NCBI GenBank assembly: GCA_021772635.1
Contig: JAJFLP010000076.1
Coordinates: 1-64,000, forward strand
Source of the DNA: Verrucomicrobiota bacterium
GTDB taxonomy: Bacteria > Verrucomicrobiota > Lentisphaeria > JABSQK01 > JAJFLO01
Reading direction: 5' to 3'
DNA length: 64,000 nt
Position numbers and translations under genes: made by a program. A model generated the notes under the pieces. It was not told where the DNA came from. It saw only the letters and a list, made by a program, of their open reading frames with translations, and made no database searches. Positions 16,797 through 25,136 of the stretch are shown one piece after another; position 1 is the stretch's first letter; each line of letters opens with the position of its first letter.

Positions 16797-18002
16797 ATGG
16801 CTGACAAAATATGTATGCAGAACAACACGCTGCGCGTAACTGATAACCCGATTATCCCCTTCATCGAAGGCGATGGAATTGGACCCGATATTTGGCGCGC
16901 AACGGTACGAATCATTGACGCAGCGGTTAGCAAGGCCTACACCGGACAACGCGGGATTGAGTGGAAAGAGGTCCTTGCTGGACAGAAAGCGTTTGATCAA
17001 ACCGGCAGTTGGCTACCCGACGAAACGGTGGAGAGTTTCCGAGAGTATCTGATTGGCATCAAGGGTCCATTGACGACGCCTGTAGGTGGTGGATTTCGGA
17101 GCCTTAACGTAACGCTTCGGCAATTACTGGATCTGTACGTATGTCTGCGCCCGGTCCAATATTTTGCTGGCGTACCATCTCCGGTGAAACATCCGGAGTG
17201 GGTTAATATGGTGATTTTCCGGGAGAATACTGAAGACGTGTACTCCGGTAACGAACTGGAAGCAAATACACCGGAGGCAAAGAAGCTTCTGGCCTATTTG
17301 AAGTCGGAATTTGGTTGGCAGATTCGACCGGACTCCGGGATCGGGATAAAGCCGATAAGCGAGACGGGAACAAAAAGGCACGTACGCGCAGCGATCGAGT
17401 ACGCGATTGCCAACAATCGAAAGAGCGTCACGCTGGTACACAAGGGTAATATTATGAAGTTCACTGAAGGCGCGTTCCGAGCGTGGGGCTACGAGTTAGC
17501 CCGTGACGAATACCCGGACAAATGCGTGAGCTGGGAAGAATGCAATGGTCAGTGTCCTGACGGAAAAATATTGATCCAGGACGCAATCGCCGATATCTTT
17601 CTCCAGCAGGTACTGACGCGTCCGAAAGAATTCGATGTGATCGCAACGATGAACTTAAACGGTGACTACATTTCCGACGCGCTCGCGGCGCAAGTCGGCG
17701 GGATCGGGATTGCGCCGGGAGGTAATATCAACTACGTCACCGGCCACGCAATTTTCGAAGCGACCCATGGTACTGCGCCGAAGTATACGAACCTCGACAA
17801 AGTCAATCCAGGCAGCTTAACGCTTTCCGGGGAGATGATGCTGCGGTATCTCGGATGGCCTGAGGCCGCGGACCTCATAATAAACGGTCTGGAGAAAACT
17901 ATCGCCGCTAAAATCGTTACGTACGACTTCGCACGACTTACCGAAGGTGCCACAGAGGTTAAATGCTCGGAGTTTGCGAACGCAATTATTGAAAGGATGT
18001 AA
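16797..18002 (+). CDS. icd: NADP-dependent isocitrate dehydrogenase
   Basis: A 401-residue TCA-cycle enzyme converting isocitrate to 2-oxoglutarate and CO2. [13 protein letters not shown] opens the fold. The substrate loop [13 protein letters not shown] holds Ser102, equivalent to the serine phosphorylated by AceK in enterics. [15 protein letters not shown] and the [12 protein letters not shown] clasp are intact. HGTAPKY keeps the Lys-Tyr pair that selects NADP over NAD. TAAGGAG lies six bases before ATG. It stands alone between the divergent porin gene and a repeat-rich gap, and its TAA stop runs directly into a modular repeat copy. Confidence 0.96.
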   Translation: MADKICMQNNTLRVTDNPIIPFIEGDGIGPDIWRATVRIIDAAVSKAYTGQRGIEWKEVLAGQKAFDQTGSWLPDETVESFREYLIGIKGPLTTPVGGGFRSLNVTLRQLLDLYVCLRPVQYFAGVPSPVKHPEWVNMVIFRENTEDVYSGNELEANTPEAKKLLAYLKSEFGWQIRPDSGIGIKPISETGTKRHVRAAIEYAIANNRKSVTLVHKGNIMKFTEGAFRAWGYELARDEYPDKCVSWEECNGQCPDGKILIQDAIADIFLQQVLTRPKEFDVIATMNLNGDYISDALAAQVGGIGIAPGGNINYVTGHAIFEATHGTAPKYTNLDKVNPGSLTLSGEMMLRYLGWPEAADLIINGLEKTIAAKIVTYDFARLTEGATEVKCSEFANAIIERM

Positions 18003-18095
18003 ACTGCAAGCAGTTGAGATTTTGAATGACTTGAATCTCACTGCACATAAAATTTCGAACGATACTTCAAAAACTCGAAGATTGGTTAGTATAGT
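18002..18095 (+). repeat. Modular TACTGC/GCAGTA repeat, copy 2
   Basis: AACTGCAAGCAGTT, then GATTTTGAATGACTTGAA and CGAACGATACTTCAAAAACTCGAAGATTGG...GTATA. A short form with no inner module, it begins within the icd stop codon. Confidence 0.75.
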
Positions 18096-18202
18096 TTGGA
18101 CTCCAAGGATACTTCAGTTTATACCGTCAACAACTTTCGGGTATAGAGACCGAAAGCCCGTCAAGTTAAGGATTTTTTGCCACAATTTGGAGCGGCATTT
18201 TA

Positions 18203-18296
18203 CTGGAATGTGGGAGGCGCTGTCCCATCGGCGATAATCATTGAATCGTTTTCTTCTAGCCTAATCGCCGCTGGGACAGCGCCTCCCACATTCCAG
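18203..18296. repeat. Long hairpin repeat, GTGGGAGGCGCTGTCCCA type
   Basis: Two 34-base arms (18203-18236, 18263-18296) match with one mismatch around a 26-base spacer. A related, more diverged hairpin lies at 24730-24814. It sits between icd and the convergent mutase gene and could act as a transcript-end structure. Confidence 0.85.
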
Positions 18297-18387
18297 GCCG
18301 CGTCCCGAGATTCACTGCGAACAGTCGGGTCTTCAGGCTTAACTCGGGGAGCTTTCGGTCTGACCCCGAATTCTCCAGTAGAACACG

Positions 18388-19596
18388 TCAGTCGCAATTA
18401 AGTATCTTCCGCATCAGCTCATCACGCTTGAACTGTCCCAAAGTCCCGGTTGGAGCGACGGTCTCCGAGAAAATTCGGCAGTGATCGCGGATGATATGTT
18501 TACCGCAGATTGCGACCGGAACGGGGTCCCGGGTGTGGATTCGAAGATGTACCGGCACCGGATGGTCGGGCAGGACGGCGTATGTAACGTCTTGACCCTG
18601 CAACTGATCCCGAAGACGGGCAATTACACGCTTATCAATATCTTCAATCGCCTTGATTTTCAGCTCAAGATCCCCCATATGCGAGCACTCATCCGCCGCC
18701 TCAATGTGTAGATACACGAAGTCGTAGCTTTCAAGCGCCCGCACGGCCGCATCTGCTTTCCCTTCGTAATTCGTATCAACGAATCCTGTCGCACCCGGAA
18801 CCTTAATTACATCCATTCCCGCGCAAATACCTAAGCCGAATATTACGTCGACGGCACTGATAATCGCACCACGAACATTTCCATATTTCTCCTTGAAAGA
18901 CGGAAGTTTTGGACGGCGGCCGGGGCTCGAAAACCACAACAAGTTCGCAGGCTCGGCGCGACTCTTGTTGATGTGATGATTCTCGAGGTAGCCGCGGGTT
19001 CTCGACATCAAATCATTCAAGTACTGCGCTGTGTTAATTGCCTCGGGCGAATCGTCCGCCGGATGCAATAAATTCTCCGATATTGGCTTCCCCTGGGAAT
19101 CATCCGGTTTCGCGTACTTAATCTTCTCGGTGAAATCCTTCCCGTGCAAAACGAGAATATTACGGTAGCTGACACCCGGGTATAACGTGAATTCAGCGCA
19201 ATCGAATTCCTGTTTCAACCCATCGATCAGGACATGTGCGTCAGCGTCGTCTATATGCCCGCCGGAGTAATCTATCAGCATATCGCCATCGGCTTGTACC
19301 AAATTACACCGCCACGCAATATCATCGGGCCCAATCTCAATCCCTTGACTTACAGCTTCCAGGGGACCACGTCCAGTATAAAATTCCTCCGGTGGATACC
19401 CCATTACGGACATATTCGCTACGTCCGACGATGTCGGATAACCTGACGGAAGCGATAGAAACGTGCCGCAAGCGCCTTCATTGGCGATGGCGTCCATGTT
19501 TGGAGTGTTTGCATACTCAACCGGCGTCTTCCCGCCCAGCTCAGGCAACGGCTCATCCGCCATTCCGTCGGTCAATATCAAGATAGTTTTGGTCAT
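18388..19596 (-). CDS. apgM: Cofactor-independent phosphoglycerate mutase, ApgM type
   Basis: About 402 residues of the alkaline-phosphatase superfamily, the archaeal-type mutase that interconverts 3- and 2-phosphoglycerate. TKTILILTDGMADEPL supplies a metal Asp (D10), and PTSSDVANMSVMGY supplies the phospho-Ser (S57) and next Asp. YTGRGPLEA, CNLVQADGDMLIDYSGGHI and GATGFVDTNYEGK follow, then the EAADECSHMGD metal site near the C-terminus. Bacterial members of this subgroup were once proposed as homoserine kinases (TIGR02535), so that activity is an alternative. ATG 19596 matches the family's first strand; the 20-residue extension from 19656 is not conserved. The gene stands alone. Confidence 0.85.
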   Translation of the reverse strand: MTKTILILTDGMADEPLPELGGKTPVEYANTPNMDAIANEGACGTFLSLPSGYPTSSDVANMSVMGYPPEEFYTGRGPLEAVSQGIEIGPDDIAWRCNLVQADGDMLIDYSGGHIDDADAHVLIDGLKQEFDCAEFTLYPGVSYRNILVLHGKDFTEKIKYAKPDDSQGKPISENLLHPADDSPEAINTAQYLNDLMSRTRGYLENHHINKSRAEPANLLWFSSPGRRPKLPSFKEKYGNVRGAIISAVDVIFGLGICAGMDVIKVPGATGFVDTNYEGKADAAVRALESYDFVYLHIEAADECSHMGDLELKIKAIEDIDKRVIARLRDQLQGQDVTYAVLPDHPVPVHLRIHTRDPVPVAICGKHIIRDHCRIFSETVAPTGTLGQFKRDELMRKILNCD

Positions 19597-19821
19597 CGAT
19601 GGTGAAGGGGTAATTTGTTGATCGTCGAAATCGTTGAAGTTTCGTGAGAGCTGCAATTATGATAGAAAACAATCGGCATGGAAATCGTTATCGGGTCGCG
19701 GTATCAAGAATAATTCCATACCGATAACGATCCCGATTTTGACATCGACGAACCTCAGGTTTAAATGGCGTAAAATGTCGGCCAGGTAAGATATACCGAA
19801 AAGTATAGAGAATTCAGAAGT

Positions 19822-19914
19822 TATACTGCAAGCAGTAAAATTTTCGGATGACTTCAAACCAAGTACGTAAGAAATATCGAACGATTTTTCGAAAACTCGA
19901 AGGCGTTCCGTATA
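19822..19914 (+). repeat. Modular TACTGC/GCAGTA repeat, copy 3 (short form)
   Basis: TATACTGCAAGCAGTA, AAATTTTCGGATGACTTC, CGAACGATTTTTCGAAAACTCG, then a GTATA end. Only about 12 bases separate it from copy 4 in the opposite orientation. Confidence 0.8.
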
Positions 19915-19925
19915 GTAGCTAGAAT

Positions 19926-20055
19926 TATACCCATCGTCATTGGGTTTTCGACCAGGCGTCGCCCAGGTGGCTATGCCGGTTAAAAATATATTGTTCGGAA
20001 TCCCTTAAGTGATATGTTAAAAGTCTTCCCAAAATTGTACTGCATGCAGTACATC
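19926..20055 (-). repeat. Modular TACTGC/GCAGTA repeat, copy 4 (AACCGGCATAG module)
   Basis: GTACTGCATGCAGTAC at 20037-20052, with GAACAATATATTTTTAACC and the same GGCATAGCCAC...CTGGTCG inner module as copy 1. Together with copy 3 it forms a back-to-back pair in the gap after the mutase gene. A lone core palindrome (GACTACTTGCAGTC) follows at 20179-20192. Confidence 0.8.
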
Positions 20056-20221
20056 TGCCTGAATTTTACTCCCGTTTTCGAAAACCTGTTGATGCATAGT
20101 ATATATCAATTCCATACAGGTTTTCGACACGTTTAAAAATATTTCTCGCCTTGATCCCAGTAGGCGGATCAAAGAGTCGACTACTTGCAGTCTACTTCGA
20201 TATGGATCCGCTAGCAACGCG

Positions 20222-20584
20222 TTACGGCATATTCGCCCGTTCCAGGATTACGTCGACGATTTTGTCGTGGAGGCCGAGGGGTGCGGTTATTTTGACTTTG
20301 ATGCCGGGGAAAGGCGCAGCAGCGTCTTGTACAAGTTGCGGAACATCCTTCGTCGCGTGCCGGCCCGGCGACAGCATATAAGGATGAGCAATTATTTCGG
20401 TTGCGCCTGCATCGACGCAGGCAGCAACACCTTGGGCAATTGTCGGTTCGGCCAATTCCATATGAGCAACTTTCACTATCAAGCCCGGCCTGTGTTTGCG
20501 TATCAGATCGCCGAGTTGCTCCAACATTTCGTTCGCATCGTGGTGCGTCGATCCGTGATCAATGATCAATAAGGCTTTTGTCAT
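20222..20584 (-). CDS. CbiX-type sirohydrochlorin chelatase
   Basis: A 120-residue single-domain class II chelatase that inserts a metal ion into sirohydrochlorin. ALLIIDHGSTHHDANEM carries metal-ligand His10, and the second site is ALIIAHPYMLSPGRHATKDVP-like, with His67 and His76. Length matches the short CbiX/SirB form that dimerises. The organism needs siroheme for the sulfite reductase encoded about 6 kb away, so Fe insertion is a reasonable inference; Co insertion for cobamide synthesis is equally compatible. It stands alone on its strand. An upstream Shine-Dalgarno is weak. Confidence 0.85.
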   Translation of the reverse strand: MTKALLIIDHGSTHHDANEMLEQLGDLIRKHRPGLIVKVAHMELAEPTIAQGVAACVDAGATEIIAHPYMLSPGRHATKDVPQLVQDAAAPFPGIKVKITAPLGLHDKIVDVILERANMP

Positions 20585-20690
20585 TTCCGTGTATCTATCG
20601 CGTGATTCGTGGAATTAAGCTGAGGCAGTCTTACGTGTGCAGTGAGGATGCCCTTCCGGGCAATATTGATTGTGGCTCGCCTGCCTGTGG

Positions 20691-20764
20691 TCAATGTCAT
20701 TAAGCTAAAGCGCGAACTCCAACGGTCACGAATATATATAAATCCTTAAACTTAATGACATTGA
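20691..20764. repeat. Small inverted-repeat element with GAACTCCAACG core
   Basis: Perfect 14-bp arms (TCAATGTCATTAAG and CTTAATGACATTGA) enclose a GCTAAAGCGCGAACTCCAACG unit of the family clustered at 3541-3748. Confidence 0.75.
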
Positions 20765-20881
20765 GCCTGTGACGCCTCAAGCAACTGATCTTCCCGCTAG
20801 TGGGGCCCGTATTTACGGACTTAAAAGTGCTCTGTTTACAGAGTAGCACTGTACACGCTGAACTTCACTGGGTGAAATCCA

Positions 20882-21562
20882 CTAAAATCCCGGTGATTCG
20901 AGGACAATCAGCTGTCTCGGCAACCGGTTGAGCGCAACTCGGACATTGTGAAACGACTCCGACAATTGCAGAAGGATATGTGTTAATTCGTATTTTCGCG
21001 CCAATTGATGGTGGCCAGCGTCCCTATAATGAGAGCTCCCAAGTGCTTCGTAGTACTGAATTTTCGGGGCCGCGCGACGCTCTGTTCTATGCCGGATATG
21101 TCCCGGGAAAATTCCGGACAGAAACAACGTATAATTACCGACAAACATATGGATAAAAAAACGCATTTTATCGTCAGCATGCTCAAGCGCCTGCAATATG
21201 TCGGTAAAATACGGAGGCGACACATAATCGGATGCAATAGGAATCTTTGCGCGGTTAGCAGGAGCGTATTCGGAAAGCAACTCGGCGATGTAATCAGCCA
21301 GCGTTGTATCGTCGATATCGGCATTTTTCAGTGCGTACCGAACAAGAATATAAAAATACAATCGAGTGGATATCTTCAGGCACTCCGGCCGGTTCAGGAC
21401 GGCGCTTACGATCTTTTCGTCGTCGAGAAGTATATCAAGAGATTCCGGATCCAAAAGAAGTTTCGCGAGGTCTTTTTTCGAGTCTGTGCCACTGCACAAC
21501 ACTGACGCGATAAAGGTAAAATCCTCCGATGTAAATTTAAGTCTGCATCTCGGTCGTATCAT
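20882..21562 (-). CDS. Conserved hypothetical protein
   Basis: A 226-residue predicted soluble, mostly helical protein that I cannot assign to a named family. Visible blocks are YFYILVRYALKNADIDD, LADYIAELLSEY, MRFFIHMFVGNYTLFLSGIFPGHI and IQYYEALGSSHYRDA near residues 165-185. The LFLSGIFP-to-YYEALG pair resembles a block I associate with uncharacterised proteins in several bacterial phyla, but no function is known to me. There is no signal peptide or membrane helix. It stands alone between two repeat-filled gaps, so context gives no help. Confidence 0.7.
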   Translation of the reverse strand: MIRPRCRLKFTSEDFTFIASVLCSGTDSKKDLAKLLLDPESLDILLDDEKIVSAVLNRPECLKISTRLYFYILVRYALKNADIDDTTLADYIAELLSEYAPANRAKIPIASDYVSPPYFTDILQALEHADDKMRFFIHMFVGNYTLFLSGIFPGHIRHRTERRAAPKIQYYEALGSSHYRDAGHHQLARKYELTHILLQLSESFHNVRVALNRLPRQLIVLESPGF

Positions 21563-21687
21563 TCGTTAACACCAGTAGTATACCGAATTCAATGAACGCA
21601 CTACACACACACAAATCCATCTTTGCCGTTGCTACTTCTTAATGTACCTAAAGAATCGGGGACAAACAAGTGTTTCTTAACAAAAGC

Positions 21688-21869
21688 CAGCCTGATCTAT
21701 GCATGAACTTTCTACTGCGAGCACGCATTGTACATGACCTAAATGACTTACAAAGAACCCAAAACTTTGAAATAGATCGCTATTCCTTCAGACTTGAAAC
21801 CTTCGTAACTCATTGATCTCAGACACACTACGAACTCTCGTGACGAAATTCAAGCATAGAGCAGGCTAG
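21688..21869 (+). repeat. TAGCCTG MITE, copy 1
   Basis: About 180 bases with ends (C)AGCCTGATCTATGCAT and GCATAGAGCAGGCTAG, no coding capacity, and an interior containing CTACTGCGAGCA and CGCTATTCCTTCAG. Both interior motifs are shared with 62221-62433. 56758-56940 is a reversed relative. Confidence 0.85.
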
Positions 21870-21914
21870 ACCCTAAACGTTTGATTTTCGAATATCACCG
21901 CCGAAATCGAGTAC

Positions 21915-22105
21915 GATACCAACAACCGCGGAGTTTTCGTCCGGGTTTTCCGAGACTCTTCCCGCATGAGCGTGGATCCCGTCGATACGGGACGCTTATG
22001 CGGTCCGCACGAGCGGACTCCAAAGAATACGGAGAGAAAAATCGTTCGGAGTCTCTTACTCAACCATTTTGAAGTCGTCCAAAACTTGTACCACTTGCGG
22101 TATAC
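21915..22105 (-). repeat. Modular TACTGC/GCAGTA repeat, copy 5 (long form)
   Basis: Core GTACCACTTGCGGTAT at 22088-22103 and the far end GATACCAACAACCGCGG. The inner module is a ~100-base nested hairpin set (CGAGACTCTTCCCGCATGAGCG, ATCCCGTCGATACGGGA, GCGGTCCGCACGAGCGGA). Confidence 0.75.
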
Positions 22106-22578
22106 CTGAATCCGTGAAAAAATTCGGTAAATCAACGCAACCATTTGGTCATAAATATATTGCATGTATACTCGATATACCTACGGGTATGCCTCCGTAC
22201 ACTTGCAACACTTTCTGTTCCAAAGCGTTACACTGCTTCACTCGTTTTTTTTCACGGATTCAGGGTATAGTTTATCGGTCAATTTTCGATTACTTCTGGA
22301 TTCTCCAGTATAATCACCCCTTAATTACGTAATTTGAGGGGGAGCGTCGACATATTAAAACTATTTAAATAAATTCGGATTGCCGTTTAGTGATCACCAC
22401 TTACTTTACCAGATTGCGTTTATAAAATGAGCCTCTCGCGGGGACGTCTTTATAGAACAACAGAATGGCACCAATTGATCGAGCAAACCTTAGAAACCAA
22501 CAGCAACCTGGCGCTCGATTTCTTCTTCGATTTTCAAAAATAGACTGCTTGCAGTCCATCAACAGGAGATAAGAAAGT
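22106..22578. other. Gap upstream of glmS
   Basis: No gene is supported here. A lone core palindrome GACTGCTTGCAGTC lies at 22543-22556, about 20 bases before glmS. I looked for the glmS ribozyme and could not recognise its conserved core. Confidence 0.5.
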
Positions 22579-24450
22579 ATGTGTGGAATCGTAGGTTATA
22601 TCGGAAGTCGTGAAGCGTCTTCCATTTGTTTCGCTGGACTTCGCCGTCTCGAGTATCGCGGATATGACTCCGCCGGCATCGCAGTCGTCGAAGACAATGA
22701 GCTGAAGGTACGCAAAGTAGTCGGCAATCTGAATAATATGGAGGAGTCGCTGAAAACCAAGGCGTTGCCAGGTTCACTCGGCATCGGACATACACGTTGG
22801 GCTACGCACGGCAGACCGTCCATTGAAAATTCACATCCGCATCTAAGTTGCGACGGGAAATTCGCTGTCGTACATAATGGAATTTTGGAAAACTACCAGG
22901 AACTTCGCAGTCAGCTCAAATCCGAGGGTCATACGTTCAAAAGCCAGACTGACACCGAAGTGGTCGCACATCTAGTCGAGAAATACTATGACGGCGACCT
23001 TCGTAACGCCCTGATCAGCGCAGTTAAGGACTTGGAAGGCGCGTTTGCCATAGGGTGTATATGCGCAGGCAGCCCCGATGAACTCCTCGCCGTCAGACGC
23101 TTTTCACCGCTGGTTGTCGGAATCGGTGAAACCGAAAACTATATCGCTTCTGATATGGGCGCGATACGTGCTGAAACGGATAAGGTTTACGTCATTGACG
23201 ATGACGAGGTCTGCAAGATTACTCGCGGCGGTATTGAGATAACTGATCTCGATCTAAATCCGATCGAACGCGAACCGTACGTTATCCCATGGCCCGCCGA
23301 CGCGGCTCAAAAGGGTGGTTACAAGAAGTTCATGCATAAGGAAATCCACGAACAACCGGACGCTATGCGTGCTTGTCTCGCCGGGCGTCTCAGTTCTGTC
23401 GATAAGCCGATCACGTTCGAGAATATCGGATTGACTGTTGATGAAATAAAAGGATTCAAGAAAATTATATTCACTGCGTGTGGAACAGCGATGCACGCCG
23501 GATTGGTTGGCCGTTTCCTGATGGATAAACTGGCACGCATCCCAACCGAGGGAGATCTTGCAGCTGAACTGCAACAACGCGATCCAGTGGTTCACGAAGG
23601 TACGCTTTGTATCGTGGTTAGCCAGTCAGGTGAGACCGCCGACACGCTGGAAGCTTTGCGCGCGATGAAAGCGAAAGGGGCAAAGGTTATCAGTGTAATA
23701 AACGTTGTAGACAGCTCGATCGCACGCGAAAGCGATGGTGTCGCATACATCCAGGCTGGCCCCGAAATCAGCGTCGCGTCGACCAAAGCGTTTACGCTTC
23801 AGGTACTGACCATTCAGTTGCTGTCGCTTTATTTCGCGGAAATACGAGGGACCTGTCCGCCCGACGAAATGAAACGACTAAAAGCCGCGATCCTGGCAGC
23901 CCCGGGACAGGCAACCGAACTGCTAAAACGCGAAGATGACATTATCGCGGTAGCGAAAAAGTACTATAAGAAACCGAATGCTATGTATTTGGCCCGGGGC
24001 GTCAATCTCCCCTCTGCTATGGAAGGCTCGCTGAAACTCAAAGAGATCAGCTACATACATGCGGAAGCATACTCGGCCGGGGAAATGAAACACGGCCCGA
24101 TCGCGCTGGTAGAGCCTAATATGTTCGTGGTATCCATCGCTTGCGAAGGACCTACGTACGGCGAAATGATCGGAAATATTATGGAAATCAAGGCTCGTAG
24201 CGGGCCAATGATCGCCGTGGCCTATGATGGTGACAAGAAGATCCGGATGACGGGAGCAGATCCTGACGCCCCTGCAGACGATGTCGGCTCCCAACCAAAT
24301 GATATGATTTGGGTTCCGCGAACCGAAGAGTACATATCACCGCTTCTCATCGGCATTCCGCTGCAACTCCTCGCTTATCACATCGCTGACTTACGCGGCG
24401 AGGATATCGATCAGCCGCGGAACCTCGCTAAGACGGTTACCGTCAAATAA
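22579..24450 (+). CDS. glmS: Glutamine-fructose-6-phosphate aminotransferase (isomerising)
   Basis: A 623-residue cytoplasmic enzyme that makes glucosamine-6-phosphate for peptidoglycan and lipid A. The class II glutaminase domain starts MCGIVGYIG with Cys2 as nucleophile, and HTRWATHG and HNGILENY follow. Two SIS domains carry FTACGTAMHAG, SQSGETADTLEA and STKAFTLQV. The C-terminus has EMKHGPIALVE and the terminal RNLAKTVTVK loop that shapes the active site. CAGGAGA lies about ten bases before ATG. The gene is single and closed by an intrinsic terminator. Confidence 0.97.
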   Translation: MCGIVGYIGSREASSICFAGLRRLEYRGYDSAGIAVVEDNELKVRKVVGNLNNMEESLKTKALPGSLGIGHTRWATHGRPSIENSHPHLSCDGKFAVVHNGILENYQELRSQLKSEGHTFKSQTDTEVVAHLVEKYYDGDLRNALISAVKDLEGAFAIGCICAGSPDELLAVRRFSPLVVGIGETENYIASDMGAIRAETDKVYVIDDDEVCKITRGGIEITDLDLNPIEREPYVIPWPADAAQKGGYKKFMHKEIHEQPDAMRACLAGRLSSVDKPITFENIGLTVDEIKGFKKIIFTACGTAMHAGLVGRFLMDKLARIPTEGDLAAELQQRDPVVHEGTLCIVVSQSGETADTLEALRAMKAKGAKVISVINVVDSSIARESDGVAYIQAGPEISVASTKAFTLQVLTIQLLSLYFAEIRGTCPPDEMKRLKAAILAAPGQATELLKREDDIIAVAKKYYKKPNAMYLARGVNLPSAMEGSLKLKEISYIHAEAYSAGEMKHGPIALVEPNMFVVSIACEGPTYGEMIGNIMEIKARSGPMIAVAYDGDKKIRMTGADPDAPADDVGSQPNDMIWVPRTEEYISPLLIGIPLQLLAYHIADLRGEDIDQPRNLAKTVTVK

Positions 24451-24484
24451 GCGCCGTCGCGACCAGTATTTGGAAAAAACCTAC

Positions 24485-24522
24485 ATCCCGGCTCCCTTTC
24501 GCAAGGAGTCGGGATTTTTTTT
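24485..24522 (+). terminator. Intrinsic terminator of glmS
   Basis: An 11-bp stem (ATCCCGGCTCC with GGAGTCGGGAT, one G-U pair) and an 8-base T tract, 35 bases after the glmS stop. Confidence 0.92.
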
Positions 24523-24729
24523 GAACGCCATAGATGAAGTCGAGCACGTATTTTCCGTAGGATTTCGAGAATTCCGTGACTGAGTTTGGTATATTCCGGT
24601 AGGAAACTGAGAATCGGGGCGAAACCAGTTCGTAGCGAGACACGATATTGCCGTCGTATAGCTCTTTGATCGACGCAATTAACAGCGTTATCGTGCCTTA
24701 TAAAGGAAACTTGTATTCGGCGAAGAAAG

Positions 24730-24814
24730 GTAGGAGGGAGCTCCTGCTCGCGATGACGGTCATTTTGGAACGATACCGAAAAGATAGTGATCGCCAGCGG
24801 GAGCTGCCTCCTAC
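24730..24814. repeat. Long hairpin repeat, GTAGGAGGnAGCTCC type
   Basis: Arms of about 25 bases (24730-24754 and 24789-24814) with roughly 22 matches. Its sequence is related to the hairpin at 18203-18296. Confidence 0.75.
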
Positions 24815-24840
24815 ATTATCAACGGCCTCAAAACCAGTGA

Positions 24841-24900
24841 AGTTTCGTAGGAGCAATCGCCTGGGCCGTACCGGCCCGGTTAATGTGATGGGAAACTTTC
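24841..24900. repeat. GTTTCGTAGGAGC-type palindromic repeat (copy 3)
   Basis: AAGTTTCGTAGGAGC, then an inner GGGCCGTACCGGCCC palindrome, TTAAT and GGAAACTTT. It is the clearest copy of the family at 3470 and 4029. Confidence 0.75.
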
Positions 24901-24933
24901 AGTCGGCTCGGGACGATGTTCGCAGTAAGCCAC

Positions 24934-24981
24934 GATAGTGCCGTTAATGCTATTTTCACATACAAATACAACGGCACTATC
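24934..24981. repeat. 12-bp perfect inverted repeat
   Basis: GATAGTGCCGTT and AACGGCACTATC separated by 24 bases. The rest of the 24.5-25.1 kb gap shows no gene. Confidence 0.7.
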
Positions 24982-25136
24982 ATGCCTTATCCACGCACTT
25001 TTGCGGAACTGCCTTCGGGAGCTACGAGCAGACGCTACCCGACATCAGCGCCAGAAATGACAAACAAGGTTTTCGTTCCGATCTTTTTTCAAAATACCGA
25101 AATATACAAATCAAAAATCAAAAATTTCGTGACAGA

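Noticed and set aside
22330-22578. glmS ribozyme upstream of glmS
   Set aside because: I could not find the conserved core; only a modular-repeat palindrome is clear.
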